A DNA stretch of 64,000 nucleotides from DASUAS01 sp963809795 (GCA_963809795.1 CAWELN010000026.1:1-64000); one strand, 5' to 3'; positions 8,350 through 16,348 are shown, counted from the first letter of the stretch. Numbers and translations are program-made. Notes: generated by a model from the letters alone, not told the origin.

Positions 8350-8411
8350 GACTTGAACCCACGACTTCTACGTTGCGAACGTAGCGCTCTACCGGGCTGA
8401 GCTACACCCCC
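8338..8411 (-). tRNA. tRNA-Ala(CGC)
   Basis: The minus strand folds as a 74-nt cloverleaf: acceptor GGGGGTG/CACCTCC, D stem GCTC/GAGC, anticodon stem CTACG/CGTAG with loop TTCGCAA (anticodon CGC), T arm GTGGG-TTCAAGT-CCCAT and discriminator A. The G3-U70 wobble pair that identifies alanine tRNAs is present. CCA is not encoded. The 3' end touches the IS481 insertion, and it was probably the attachment site of the decayed integrase element. Confidence 0.95.
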
Positions 8412-8455
8412 GCGGGACCCGAGAGAGTACCACTGCGCCCTTCGATCGCCGACCG

Positions 8456-8881
8456 TCAAACAAGCTTGGCGAGCAGTCGCACCAAGGTCGTGCGCTCGGT
8501 CGGCGTGAGGGGCGCGAGCACGGCGGTCTGTACGTCGTCGACCACACCATCGAGACGCTGGAGGGTGCTCAGGCCCCGGCTCGTGATGGTGACGACGTTG
8601 CGACGACCATCGGTTGGGTCGGGCTCGCGCCGGGCCAGTCCCCCCTCGACGAGGTCGTTGAGCGCCGCCACCACATCGCTCCGGTCGATGCCCGTGCCGC
8701 GACCGAGCTCGGCCTGGCTGCTCGGCCCGTACTGGTCGAGCGCCGCCAGCAGCCGGAAGTGGTACCCGCGCAGACCTTGGCTCGAGAAGGCATCCGTCAG
8801 CAGCGCCTGTGACCGGGCGTTGGCCCGGCTCAGGAGCCAGGTGGGACGTCCTGCGACTCGCTGCAACGCCGGCATGGTCAC
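8456..8881 (-). CDS. MarR-family transcriptional regulator
   Basis: The 141-residue protein (GTG at 8881; an ATG two codons later is possible) has the MarR layout: a dimerisation helix (residues about 12-35), then a winged helix (GPSSQAELGRGTGIDRSDVVAALNDL, about 52-78). The wing follows with the conserved Asp and Arg (DPTDGRRNVVTIT, about 87-99), then C-terminal dimerisation helices. MarR proteins usually repress adjacent genes and release DNA on binding phenolic or oxidised ligands. Its start faces a second regulator across two copies of a near-perfect palindrome, so auto-repression is expected. Confidence 0.85.
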   Translation of the reverse strand: MTMPALQRVAGRPTWLLSRANARSQALLTDAFSSQGLRGYHFRLLAALDQYGPSSQAELGRGTGIDRSDVVAALNDLVEGGLARREPDPTDGRRNVVTITSRGLSTLQRLDGVVDDVQTAVLAPLTPTERTTLVRLLAKLV

Positions 8882-8892
8882 AGCCTAGGACG

Positions 8893-8939
8893 ATCGTTGG
8901 TATGACCAACGAGATGGTATCGTTGGTATGACCAACGAT
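8893..8939 (+). promoter_or_regulatory. Twin 21-bp palindromic operators between two MarR genes
   Basis: Half-sites ATCGTTGGT and ACCAACGAT are separated by ATG. The copy at 8919-8939 is a perfect palindrome; the copy at 8893-8913 differs by one terminal base. The copies are 26 bp apart, about two and a half helix turns. They lie between the starts of the divergent MarR-type genes and fit a MarR dimer operator. Confidence 0.75.
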
Positions 8940-8960
8940 GTCGACCAGATGGAGGCGACC

Positions 8961-9374
8961 ATGTCCACGCCCTTCGGACCCCAGCTCATCGGCGAGACCG
9001 AGAAGACCCTCAACGCGCTGCTGCTCCGCCACCTCGACGGGACCGGGCTGACCGAGCCCCAGTGGGTCACGCTCCGACTGTCCGACCAATTCGACGGCAC
9101 CGTCGACACCGACGGACTCGTCGCCGTGGTCGGCGACCGCGCCCACTTCCCGGATGCCGATCGTTTGGTCCTCGAGCTCACCGGTCGCGGGTTGCTGAGC
9201 GACGGCCGACCGACCGTCGCGGGCCGCGAGTTGCTCACCGCGGTGCAGGCCGCCGTCGCCACCGACGTGGCATCGGTCTTCGGCGACCTCGCGACCGACG
9301 ACGTCGCCGCCGCCACCCGCGTGCTCAACGAGGTGGTCGGCCGCGCCCGCGTTGCCTTGGCCCCGCCGGCCTAG
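8961..9374 (+). CDS. MarR-like winged-helix protein
   Basis: I choose ATG 8961 because GGAGG lies at 8951-8955; an upstream ATG at 8928 falls inside the operator palindrome and has no such box. The 137-residue product has a dimerisation helix (LIGETEKTLNALLLRHL), a winged helix region around residues 35-85 (LTEPQWVTLRLSDQF...ADRLVLELTGRGLL) and a C-terminal helix pair. The wing is short and lacks the usual Asp-x-Arg pair, so DNA binding may be weak. It may act with the divergent MarR protein or as its ligand-sensing partner. Function is inferred from fold only. Confidence 0.65.
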   Translation: MSTPFGPQLIGETEKTLNALLLRHLDGTGLTEPQWVTLRLSDQFDGTVDTDGLVAVVGDRAHFPDADRLVLELTGRGLLSDGRPTVAGRELLTAVQAAVATDVASVFGDLATDDVAAATRVLNEVVGRARVALAPPA

Positions 9375-10024
9375 AAGCCCGCGGGATCGGCGCGCGGCGC
9401 GCCGCGCGCCTCGATCGCGCCCTGGAGACGGGCGGCGACGATCGCGGTGGTCACGTCGCCGCGGGTGCGCTCCAGTACGGCGCGCAGCGCGTCGGTCGAG
9501 CGTCGGAGCCCTCCGGTCAGCGTGTCGGGATAGTCGATCGTGACGAGCAGGCCGTACACCTCGTCCATCAGCGAGAGCAGCCGCTCCGCCTCCTCCCGCT
9601 CGTCGGCGCGCAGGCAATCGAGGACCTGCCGGCGCAGCTCGCTCGCGGCCTCGGCCATGCCGTTGAGGTAGGGCTGGACGTCGACCCCGAGCTCGGCGGC
9701 GGTGGGCAACGGGTGGTCCGCCACGAACGCCAGGGTCAGGTTGGCCTCGGCGAATTCCTTCTTGGCGTCCTGGAGGAACCCGCCGTAGCGCACGTCGTTG
9801 TGCCCGGCGAGCACGTTCTCCGCCTCGGCCAGGTACGCGGCTGCCTCCGCGATGAGCGCACGCGCTTCGCGGAACTCTTGCCGGTGCACCGCGCGGATCG
9901 CCGACGCGCACGAGCGGATGGCGCGCCGGGACGCCGCGAGCGTGACCTCGCGGGCCTCGTGCTTCCCCTCGAGGACCTCCTGCGCCTGCGCGCCTGCGGC
10001 CGCGATCTGACCCGAGTGCTCCAA
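9371..10024 (-). CDS. Translin-superfamily protein
   Basis: A 217-residue all-helical protein with the translin pattern: N-terminal Arg/Ala helices (REVTLAASRRAIRSCASAIRAVHR), a long Ala/Glu helix (ARALIAEAAAYLAEAENVLAGH), the conserved segment around VRYGGFLQDAKKEFAEANLTLA and a C-terminal helical half. Translin proteins form octamers and bind or cleave RNA in eukaryotes and archaea. The role of the actinobacterial members is not established. The gene overlaps the 3' end of the MarR-like gene by four bases (convergent). Confidence 0.7.
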   Translation of the reverse strand: MEHSGQIAAAGAQAQEVLEGKHEAREVTLAASRRAIRSCASAIRAVHRQEFREARALIAEAAAYLAEAENVLAGHNDVRYGGFLQDAKKEFAEANLTLAFVADHPLPTAAELGVDVQPYLNGMAEAASELRRQVLDCLRADEREEAERLLSLMDEVYGLLVTIDYPDTLTGGLRRSTDALRAVLERTRGDVTTAIVAARLQGAIEARGAPRADPAGF

Positions 10025-10040
10025 GGGTCGGACCCGCCGA

Positions 10041-10577
10041 CTAGTGGGAGGCCGTTTGCTGGAGCGGGACGAGCCGTGGACCGTTCTGCTCCCGCGGTGC
10101 CGGCACGTACCGGGCGTTCAGGTACGGCGACGGGTCGCGGTACGCGGCGCCGAGGTAACGGACCTTCGACCGCTGGTCCTGGGTCCGGTGCTTGTACTGG
10201 ATCAACAGGTACACGTACCCGGCAAGCGCGATGTCGGCCAGGAGCTGCAGCGCGATGAAGGGCATGGAACGCGTGAGCACCGCGAGGAAGAACGTCGCGG
10301 CCACCACGCCGAGCAGCACGAACAGCACGTCCCGCCGACGCTTCTGCGTCGCGCTCATCGTCGCGGGCCCGGAGCCGCCGGGCACGAAGATGGGCTGCTG
10401 CGACGACATGCGGGTCGGACGCGTCCGGTGACCGTTCGCCCGACCGAGTGAAGAGAGCTTGTGGTGGAAGTCCCCCACCGAGTCTGATCGGCTCTGCTGC
10501 CCGCGAGCCCGGAGGATCGGCGGCACGAGCACCGCGATCCAGAGAACGCCCAGAACCAGGATGACCGCAATCGTCAA
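10041..10577 (-). CDS. SepX/GlpR-like divisome membrane protein
   Basis: Start TTG 10577. The 178-residue protein has an N-terminal membrane helix ending in VPPILRARG, a polar region with a Ser-rich stretch (residues about 30-75), a basic RRRDV motif followed by two membrane helices (about 83-128), and a polar tail. This layout and the neighbourhood (moa genes, moeA, galU) match the actinobacterial GlpR/SepX family, in which homologues sit near galU and moeA1 in mycobacteria and help stabilise the division machinery. Function is inferred from family and synteny. Confidence 0.55.
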   Translation of the reverse strand: MTIAVILVLGVLWIAVLVPPILRARGQQSRSDSVGDFHHKLSSLGRANGHRTRPTRMSSQQPIFVPGGSGPATMSATQKRRRDVLFVLLGVVAATFFLAVLTRSMPFIALQLLADIALAGYVYLLIQYKHRTQDQRSKVRYLGAAYRDPSPYLNARYVPAPREQNGPRLVPLQQTASH

Positions 10578-10728
10578 GGCAAACGCCCCCGTTTGTGTCG
10601 CCCGAAGAGTGAATGTAACCGGCTGTTGGCGACCCGTTGTGGATCTCAGCCTCCGACCGCCCGCTTCGCGGCCGTGAGCACCTTAGCCAAGTGCCCCGGC
10701 GCGGGTCGAGGCCGGGCCTCGGCCCGGG

Positions 10729-11235
10729 TCAGAGATCGAGGTCGCCGTCGAGGCCCCCGCCGGGCCGGCGGTAGGTGCCGGAACGCCCGCCGGTCTTCTC
10801 CCAGAGCGCCAGTTCGCCGATGGTCATGCTCCGGTCGAGCGACTTGCACATGTCGTAGATCGTCAGCGCGGCCACCGCACAGGCGGTGAGGGCCTCCATC
10901 TCCACGCCGGTCCGGTCGACCGTGTCGACCTGGGCCTCCACCTCCACGTGGGCGTCCTCGATGCGGAAATTCACGTACACCGAGCCCACCAGGAGGGGGT
11001 GGCAGAGCGGCAGGAGGTTGGGCGTCTGCTTGGCGGCCTGGATGCCGGCGACCCGGGCGACGGCCAGGACGTCGCCCTTGCTGATGGCCCCGGAGGCGAT
11101 CTTGGCCGCAGTGTCGGCCTCCATGTGCACCCGGCAGCGGGCGACGGCCCGCCGGTGGGTGGCGTCCTTGGCCGTGACGTCGACCATGCGGGCGCGTCCG
11201 AGCGGGTCGAGATGCGTGAATTCCGAGGCCGACAT
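10729..11235 (-). CDS. moaC: Cyclic pyranopterin monophosphate synthase MoaC
   Basis: MoaC converts the MoaA product 3',8-cyclo-GTP to cyclic pyranopterin monophosphate in molybdenum cofactor synthesis. The 168-residue protein has the family's landmarks: MVDVTAKD at residues 17-24, ISKGDVLAVARVAGI (about 51-65), the substrate-binding LLPLCHPLLV (residues 73-82), the VEMEALTACAVAALTIYDMCK block (about 111-131) and the terminal LWEKTGGRSG. It follows moaA on the same strand with a 42-bp gap, so they are probably one operon. Confidence 0.95.
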   Translation of the reverse strand: MSASEFTHLDPLGRARMVDVTAKDATHRRAVARCRVHMEADTAAKIASGAISKGDVLAVARVAGIQAAKQTPNLLPLCHPLLVGSVYVNFRIEDAHVEVEAQVDTVDRTGVEMEALTACAVAALTIYDMCKSLDRSMTIGELALWEKTGGRSGTYRRPGGGLDGDLDL

Positions 11236-11277
11236 GGCGGGAAGTCTACGTTCCCGCAGGTCGGGATCTGCTCCCGA

Positions 11278-12294
11278 CTACCCGCCGATCTGGCTCATCG
11301 ACCTCGCCGGGCGGACGAAATCGACCCGCCCGATGTGGTGCCCGGCCCACTTGGTGCCGACGGCCCGGGTGATCTCGGCCGCGAGCAGGTCGTCGAGGGC
11401 GACGTCGTCGTCGGCGCCACCTCGCAGCACCGCTCGCAGGTCGGACTCGTCCAGTGCGAACAGGCAGGTGCGGAGCTTGCCCTCGGCGGTGACCCGGATC
11501 CGGTCGCACTGCTCGCAGAACGGCTCGGTGACGCTGGCGATCACCCCGACGTCGCCGATGCCGTCGGCGTACCGGAAGCGCTCGGCCGGCTCCACGTGCT
11601 CACTGTGATGGGCCCCCGCCACCGGGAGGCGCTCGAGCGGGAAGACCGCGTCGATGCGTTCCAGGATCTCCTGCGCGGGGACGACGTCGTCCCGACGCCA
11701 GGCGCCGTCGGCGTCGAGGGGCATGAACTCGATGAAGCGGACGCCGACGCCCCGCTCGCGACCGAAGGCGGCGAGGTCGACGACCTCGTCGTCGTTGACG
11801 CCCCGTATCACCACGCAGTTGACCTTCACCGGATCGAGCCCGGCCTCGACGGCGGCGTCGATGCCGGCGATGACCCGGTCGAGATCGTCGCGCCGGGTGA
11901 GCTCCCGGAAGACCTCCGGGCGCAGGGAGTCCAGCGACACGTTGATGCGCCGGAGGCCGGCCTGCGCCAGGTCGTGCGCCATCTCCGGCAGCCGGACGCC
12001 GTTGCTCGTCATCGCGATGTCGACACCCAACGGGGACAGCATGCCGATGAGCCGCGGCAGGTGCGCGCGCACGGTCGGCTCACCGCCGGTGATCCGCACC
12101 GACTCGAAACCGAAGCGCTCCACGCACACCCGCACGATGCGGGCTTGCTCCTCGTAGGTGAGCAGCTCCTGGCGGTCGAGCCAGGCCATGCCCTCCTGGG
12201 GCATGCAGTAGGTGCAGCGGAAATTGCACCGGTCGGTGATCGACAGCCGGAGGTCGGTGACTCGCCGTCCGAAGGGGTCGATCAGGGGCTCCAC
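11278..12294 (-). CDS. moaA: GTP 3',8-cyclase MoaA
   Basis: Radical-SAM enzyme that starts molybdenum cofactor synthesis from GTP. I chose GTG 12294 (VEPLIDPFGRR), which matches where homologues begin and follows GAGAGG closely. Cys23, Cys27 and Cys30 (CNFRCTYC) bind the SAM cluster. A second cluster is signalled by PFCEQC and RTCLF near the C-terminus. The chain ends in Gly-Gly, as MoaA requires for activity. It lies upstream of moaC on the minus strand; moeA lies further left in the same pathway. Confidence 0.93.
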   Translation of the reverse strand: MEPLIDPFGRRVTDLRLSITDRCNFRCTYCMPQEGMAWLDRQELLTYEEQARIVRVCVERFGFESVRITGGEPTVRAHLPRLIGMLSPLGVDIAMTSNGVRLPEMAHDLAQAGLRRINVSLDSLRPEVFRELTRRDDLDRVIAGIDAAVEAGLDPVKVNCVVIRGVNDDEVVDLAAFGRERGVGVRFIEFMPLDADGAWRRDDVVPAQEILERIDAVFPLERLPVAGAHHSEHVEPAERFRYADGIGDVGVIASVTEPFCEQCDRIRVTAEGKLRTCLFALDESDLRAVLRGGADDDVALDDLLAAEITRAVGTKWAGHHIGRVDFVRPARSMSQIGG

Positions 12295-12439
12295 CCTCTC
12301 AGCGTATGCGACATCCGCCACAGGCCACCCGGGAGGGTTGACGGCCGACCACTTTCTGTGGTTGGATAGCCACTGCTTGTAGCCGGGCTGGGAACCCAAC
12401 GAGGAGCAACGTAGCACCAGGGACTCGAGCAACCATCGC

Positions 12440-12547
12440 CACCACCACGGGGAGGCATCGATCCGCAAGCGCTGAACTGGTCGCTTGAGCTTGCGGGGAG
12501 CCAGAGCGAAACCGGCCCCTACCCAATCAGGGATTGGGGGGCCGGTT
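12440..12547 (+). promoter_or_regulatory. Candidate structured leader RNA ending in an intrinsic terminator
   Basis: Between moaA and the small secreted-protein gene the plus strand can form CCGCAAGC/GCTTGCGG (about 12463-12498) and then a long terminator hairpin. No reading frame lies upstream on this strand, so the terminator would end a leader RNA. I cannot match it to a riboswitch class I know. Confidence 0.4.
12510..12547 (+). terminator. Strong hairpin with T-rich tail
   Basis: Outer stem AACCGGCCCC/GGGGCCGGTT and inner stem CCCAATC/GATTGGG are nearly continuous, followed by GTTTGTTT. It looks like an intrinsic terminator on the plus strand, 29 bp before the ATG of the secreted-protein gene, so it could act as an attenuator. 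Confidence 0.65.
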
Positions 12548-12575
12548 GTTTGTTTCCGGGAGAGGAAACGCCCAG

Positions 12576-12845
12576 ATGGTAGGCAGTGGCAGCAGGATCC
12601 ATGGTCAACGTTGGCGAATCCTCGTTGGCTCCGTGGCGCTCGTCGCCGCCCCGCTCGTGCTCTCGAGCGGCGGCTTCGCGGCGGCCACGGCGGCGACAGA
12701 CAGTCCGTCAGGCACGGCGGTCGTGGAGTGCTCCAGCGGCATCGTCACGCAGGGTGACGTGCAAACCTCGTCACGCTTCGTGGCGAGGGTTCCCGCTGGT
12801 GAGCAACCCGACATCCCCGGGGGCTGCACCGTGCAGACGGGCTGA
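12576..12845 (+). CDS. Small secreted protein of unknown function
   Basis: The ATG at 12576 is preceded by GGGAGAGG (12558-12565). The 89-residue product has an Arg-containing N-terminus, a hydrophobic core (ILVGSVALVAAPLVL) and a likely signal-peptidase site after an Ala-rich stretch near residue 35. The mature part is about 50 residues with two cysteines (VVECSSG and GGCTVQTG) that could form one disulfide. No domain is recognised. Expression may be governed by the leader hairpin upstream; a second terminator-like hairpin follows the gene. Confidence 0.6.
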   Translation: MVGSGSRIHGQRWRILVGSVALVAAPLVLSSGGFAAATAATDSPSGTAVVECSSGIVTQGDVQTSSRFVARVPAGEQPDIPGGCTVQTG

Positions 12846-12911
12846 ATCGTCCGGTCCGACGGGTCGCGCGCACGTGGGGGCAGCGCGATCCGTCCTGGGG
12901 CGGGCTGGGAG

Positions 12912-12946
12912 ACGGGCGCCCGGGGACAACCCGGGCGTCCGTTCTC
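12912..12946 (+). terminator. Terminator hairpin after the secreted-protein gene
   Basis: ACGGGCGCCCGGG and CCCGGGCGTCCGT pair over 13 bp with one G-T wobble around a GACAA-type loop, followed by TCTCCCCT. It lies 66 bp after the TGA and could also serve minus-strand transcripts. Confidence 0.55.
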
Positions 12947-12975
12947 CCCTCACCTTCGGGCGGGCGGGTCCGAGG

Positions 12976-13117
12976 GTCAGGCGAGAGCGGGCTCCGCCCG
13001 TCTCGCCGGTTGGGACGGAGTGAGCGGACGCGAGCGACGGGGGCGTGTCAGGCGAGAGCGGGCTCCGCCCGTCTCGCCGGTTGGGACGGAGTGAGCGGAC
13101 GCGAGCGACGGGGGCGT
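12976..13117. repeat. Two tandem 71-bp hairpin repeats after moeA
   Basis: Unit starts at 12976 and 13047, and the next GTCA at 13118 contains the moeA stop codon. Each unit holds GGCGAGA...TCTCGCC with an inner CGGGC/GCCCG stem. The same unit pair occurs at 27452-27593 after an unrelated gene, with only one or two changed bases per unit. Confidence 0.85.
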
Positions 13118-13118
13118 G

Positions 13119-14349
13119 TCAGTCGAGCAACATGACGGTGATGTCGTCGCCGGCGGCGACGCCCTCGCCGTCGGGCACCAGGGCGAGCGCATTGGCCGCG
13201 GCGGACGCGGCCAGTGCATTGCTCTCCTGGGAGCGCACCGCGGCCGCGACGTAGCGCCCGTCGACCACGTCGACGACGACCCGGTCGAGATGGAGCTTCC
13301 CGTCGATCTTCCGGGGCATCGCGTCGGCGGCGGTGGCACGGACCTGCGGCCGCGACGTCTGCCGGTGGCCCATCATCTGGCGCAACGCCGGTCGCGCGAA
13401 CAGCTCGAAGCTGACGAACGACGACACCGGGTTGCCGGGGAGCCCGAACACGGGGGTGCCCTGCACCATCGCGAAGCAGAGCGGCTTCGCGGGCTTGATC
13501 GCCACCTGGTACCAGTCGACGCGCGAGTCGCCGCGTCGGATCGTCGGCCGCGATGCGCTCCAGTGCGTCGCTCACGTAGTCGAAGTCGCCCACCGACACC
13601 CCGCCGCTCGTGATGACCGCGTCGCAGCGGTCCACCGCGTCGCGCAGCGTCGTGGTCATGAACGCCTCGTCGTCGTGCGCCGAGCCGAGATCGACCGCGT
13701 CGGCGCCGGCACCGGCGAGCTGCGCGAGGAGCATCGGCCGATTGGAGTCGCGGATCTTCCCCGGCGCGAGCGGCCCCGACTCGACGAGCTCGTCGCCGGT
13801 CGAGAGCACGCCCACGCGCGCACGCGGATAGGCGCGCACGCGGCGGGCGTCGACCGTCGCCAGCACCCCGATGCGTGCGGCGGTCAGCACCTCCCCGGGC
13901 TCGAACACCACGTCGCCGGCCTCGAGGTCGCCGCCGGCGCGGCGCACGTGCCGACCGGGCTCGACCTCCAGGGTCACGGAGACGCCGTCGTCGCCGTCGC
14001 GCGCGGTGCGCTCCACCATCACGATGCTGTCGGCACCATCGGGCATCGGGGCGCCGGTCATGATCCGGATCGCCTGTCCCGGTCCGACCGCGACGGTGGG
14101 CGCGTGCCCGGCGGCGAGCTCCCCCACCACCTGGAGCCGCACCGGGTGCTCCTCGCTGGCACCGCTGGTGTCGGTGGCCTGCACCGCGTAGCCGTCCATC
14201 GCGGTGTTGGGGAACGGCGGAACCGCCTCGGGCGCGGTCACCCGCTCGGCGAGGACGAGCCCGAGGGCGTCGGCCAGGCCGGCCTCGATCGGCTCGAGGC
14301 GGGGCACCGCCGCGAGGACCGCGGCCTGGACCTCGGCCAGAGGCTTCAC
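13119..14349 (-). CDS. moeA: Molybdopterin molybdenumtransferase MoeA, frame-broken
   Basis: MoeA inserts molybdate into adenylated molybdopterin. The N-terminal frame runs from ATG 14349 through MoeA domains I-III (PFPNTAMDGYAVQ, then GQAIRIMTGAPMPDGAD, VLSTGDELVE, ISSGGVSVGD-like ITSGGVSVGDFDYV). Near 13531 the frame must change to continue with VDWYQVAIKPAKPLCF, the GTPVFGLPGNPVSSFVSFE motif and domain IV, ending at TGA 13119-13121. Both halves are well conserved, so I suspect a missing or extra base in the sequence rather than a dead gene. Start overlaps the galU stop by 4 bp. Confidence 0.85.
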
Positions 14350-15227
14350 GACAGGCGGTCGCGCACGAGGGCGCGGAGGTAGTCGCCCAGGTCGGGGCCG
14401 AGGTCGGGCCGGTCGAGGGCGAGCTCGATGTTGGCCCGCAGGAAGTCGAGCTTCTGCCCGATGTCGTAGCGACCGTGCGTGAAGACGCGGCCGTACACCG
14501 GCTCGCGGTCGAGCAGTAGGCCGATCGCGTCGGTGAGCTGCAGCTCGCCGCCGACGCCGGGCGTGATGTGATCGAGCGCGTCGAAGATCCCGGGCGTGAA
14601 CACGTAGCGGCCGATCACGGCCAGGTTCGACGCGGCATCCTCGGGACGCGGCTTCTCGACCACGCCGCGCACGCGCCGCAGCCCGTCGCCCACGTCATCG
14701 CACTCGGCGCAGCCGTAGGCGGAGATGTCCTGCGGCGCGACCTCGAGCAGCGCGAGCACCGACGCGTTCTCGCGGTCGTGCACGTCGATCATGGAGCGGA
14801 GCAGCTCGCCGTCGTCGACCATGATGTCGTCGCCCAGGATCACCGCGAAGGGCTCGTGACCCACGTGCTCGCGGGCGACGCCGACCGCGTGCCCGAGGCC
14901 CAGCGGGTCGCGCTGGCGGATGTAGTGGATGTCGGCGAGCTCGTTGATGTCCTGGACCTCGGCGAGCAGGTCGAGCTTCTCCGACCGCTCGAGCGAGTGC
15001 TCCAGCTCGAAGTTCCGGTCGAAGTGGTCCTCGATCGTGTGCTTGCCCCGGCCGGTGATGATGAGGATGTCGGTGAGCCCGGCGGCCACCGCCTCCTCCA
15101 CCACGTACTGGATCGACGGTTTGTCGACGACCGGCAACATCTCCTTGGGCTGGCTCTTCGTGGCGGGGAGGAACCGGGTCCCGAGGCCCGCGGCGGGGAT
15201 GACCGCCTTCTTGACGTGGTTGGTCAC
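14346..15227 (-). CDS. galU: UTP-glucose-1-phosphate uridylyltransferase GalU
   Basis: Makes UDP-glucose, the donor for glycogen, trehalose (OtsA) and wall polysaccharides. The 293-residue protein has the nucleotide-binding signature AVIPAAGLGTRFLPATK (residues 8-24), the KEMLPVVDKPSIQYVVEEA block, the catalytic Asp region VILGDDIM and the VVEKP motif (about residues 189-193). Length is normal. It lies between moeA (4-bp overlap) and plsY on the minus strand, and the galU-moeA-sepX order is shared with mycobacteria. Confidence 0.95.
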   Translation of the reverse strand: MTNHVKKAVIPAAGLGTRFLPATKSQPKEMLPVVDKPSIQYVVEEAVAAGLTDILIITGRGKHTIEDHFDRNFELEHSLERSEKLDLLAEVQDINELADIHYIRQRDPLGLGHAVGVAREHVGHEPFAVILGDDIMVDDGELLRSMIDVHDRENASVLALLEVAPQDISAYGCAECDDVGDGLRRVRGVVEKPRPEDAASNLAVIGRYVFTPGIFDALDHITPGVGGELQLTDAIGLLLDREPVYGRVFTHGRYDIGQKLDFLRANIELALDRPDLGPDLGDYLRALVRDRLS

Positions 15228-15244
15228 GGCGTTGACGCTACCCG

Positions 15245-15907
15245 TCAGCTCGCGGCGCGCTCGTCGCCGACGTCCGGCGGCTCGTCGGACTGTCGGCCGC
15301 CCTCGAGCCCGAGCTCTCGGCCCGTCACCAGCCGGCGGAGGTTCGACAGGTGCCGGCCGACGACGAGCAGCGCCATCACCGTGATGACGAGCACGTCACC
15401 GGCTTCGTGGCCCGCCAGCGCGACCGCGATCGGAAACGCGATCGCCACCGTGATCGAGGCGATCGACGCCTTGTGCGTCAGCCTGGCCAGCACGATCCAG
15501 AGCGCGGTCAGCGCCAGCGTGAGCAGCGGGAAGATGACGAGCATCACGCCCCCGCCGGTGGCCACGCCGCGACCACCCTTGAACCGACGGGTCACCGGGA
15601 ACACGTGCCCGAGCACCGCGGCGACGCCGAGGATGTAGGCGCCCCGGTGGCCGTCCACCGCGAGGCCGAGACCGGCGGCGAGCGCGCCCTTCAGCACGTC
15701 CAGGGCGAAGACCAGCACGCCCGCCTTCCAGCCCAGGAGCCGGAACGTGTTCGACGCGCCGGGGTTGCCGGAGCCCGCGGCGGTGACGTCGACCCCACGC
15801 CGACGCGCGACCAGGGAGGCGCTCGGGAACGTCCCGAGCAGGTAGGCGACGGGCACCAGGAGGCCCACTTCGACGCCGACGTTCATCGCAGCCCATTCAA
15901 CTGCCAT
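15245..15907 (-). CDS. plsY: Acyl-phosphate:glycerol-3-phosphate acyltransferase PlsY
   Basis: Integral membrane enzyme that makes lysophosphatidic acid, the first step of phospholipid synthesis. The 220-residue sequence has the three PlsY motifs: LLGTFPSASLVAR, GSGNPGASNTFR (glycerol phosphate loop) and GHVFPVTRRFKGGRGVATGGG. Between them are at least five membrane helices. The polar C-terminal tail (EGGRQSDEPPD) is longer than in E. coli. A second ATG at codon 8 is possible. It begins the minus-strand cluster plsY-galU-moeA. Confidence 0.92.
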   Translation of the reverse strand: MAVEWAAMNVGVEVGLLVPVAYLLGTFPSASLVARRRGVDVTAAGSGNPGASNTFRLLGWKAGVLVFALDVLKGALAAGLGLAVDGHRGAYILGVAAVLGHVFPVTRRFKGGRGVATGGGVMLVIFPLLTLALTALWIVLARLTHKASIASITVAIAFPIAVALAGHEAGDVLVITVMALLVVGRHLSNLRRLVTGRELGLEGGRQSDEPPDVGDERAAS

Positions 15908-16015
15908 CAGGGGTGGGAGCGCACTCCGTACCGGAATATGCGCCGGTGAGGTACCGTTGGCAGTCGCGTCGTTCGAGTGCTAACCCGCGGCGGTGCCGTC
16001 AGCGAGAGGTCCGCA

Positions 16016-16348
16016 ATGCCCACCTACGTCTACGAGTGCGCCAAGTGCGGCGACGAGTTCGAGCTCTACCAGTCGTTCTCCGAGGATCCGTTGAAGAAGC
16101 ACCCGGGGTGCGGCGGCAAGGTCGCCAAGGTCTTCCAGCCCGTCGGCATCGTGCTCAAGGGCTCGGGCTTCTACAAGAACGACAGCCGCAACGGGGGCGG
16201 GAAGCGACCCAAGGGCGGCGACGCCTCGAAGTCCGAGACCACGAAGGCCGACACGCCGGCGAAGTCCGACAACGGCTCGGGTGACTCGAAGTCGACGGCA
16301 TCGAAGAGCGACGCCAAGCCCTCGACCCCGGCGGCGAAGTCCACCTAG
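16016..16348 (+). CDS. FmdB-family zinc-ribbon regulatory protein
   Basis: The ATG at 16016 follows GAGAGG. Residues 1-50 are the FmdB/CxxC domain: MPTYVYECAKCGDEFE with the first CxxC (Cys8, Cys11), then HPGCGGKVAKVFQP with a reduced second knuckle, and GSGFYKND. The remaining 55 residues are a low-complexity Lys/Ser/Asp tail, probably disordered. FmdB proteins are small zinc proteins of uncertain role; the mycobacterial one near galU has been linked to redox stress and chaperone function. It is divergent from plsY. Confidence 0.8.
   Translation: MPTYVYECAKCGDEFELYQSFSEDPLKKHPGCGGKVAKVFQPVGIVLKGSGFYKNDSRNGGGKRPKGGDASKSETTKADTPAKSDNGSGDSKSTASKSDAKPSTPAAKST

Noticed and set aside
8928..8960. 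Upstream start codon for the second MarR-like gene
   Set aside because: ATG 8928 lies within the operator palindrome and has no ribosome-binding site, while ATG 8961 has GGAGG at proper distance.
8247..9911. A 554-residue minus-strand open frame over the MarR region
   Set aside because: Arg/Gly/Ala-rich shadow of genes on other frames; it crosses the tRNA and the operator and has no recognisable domain.
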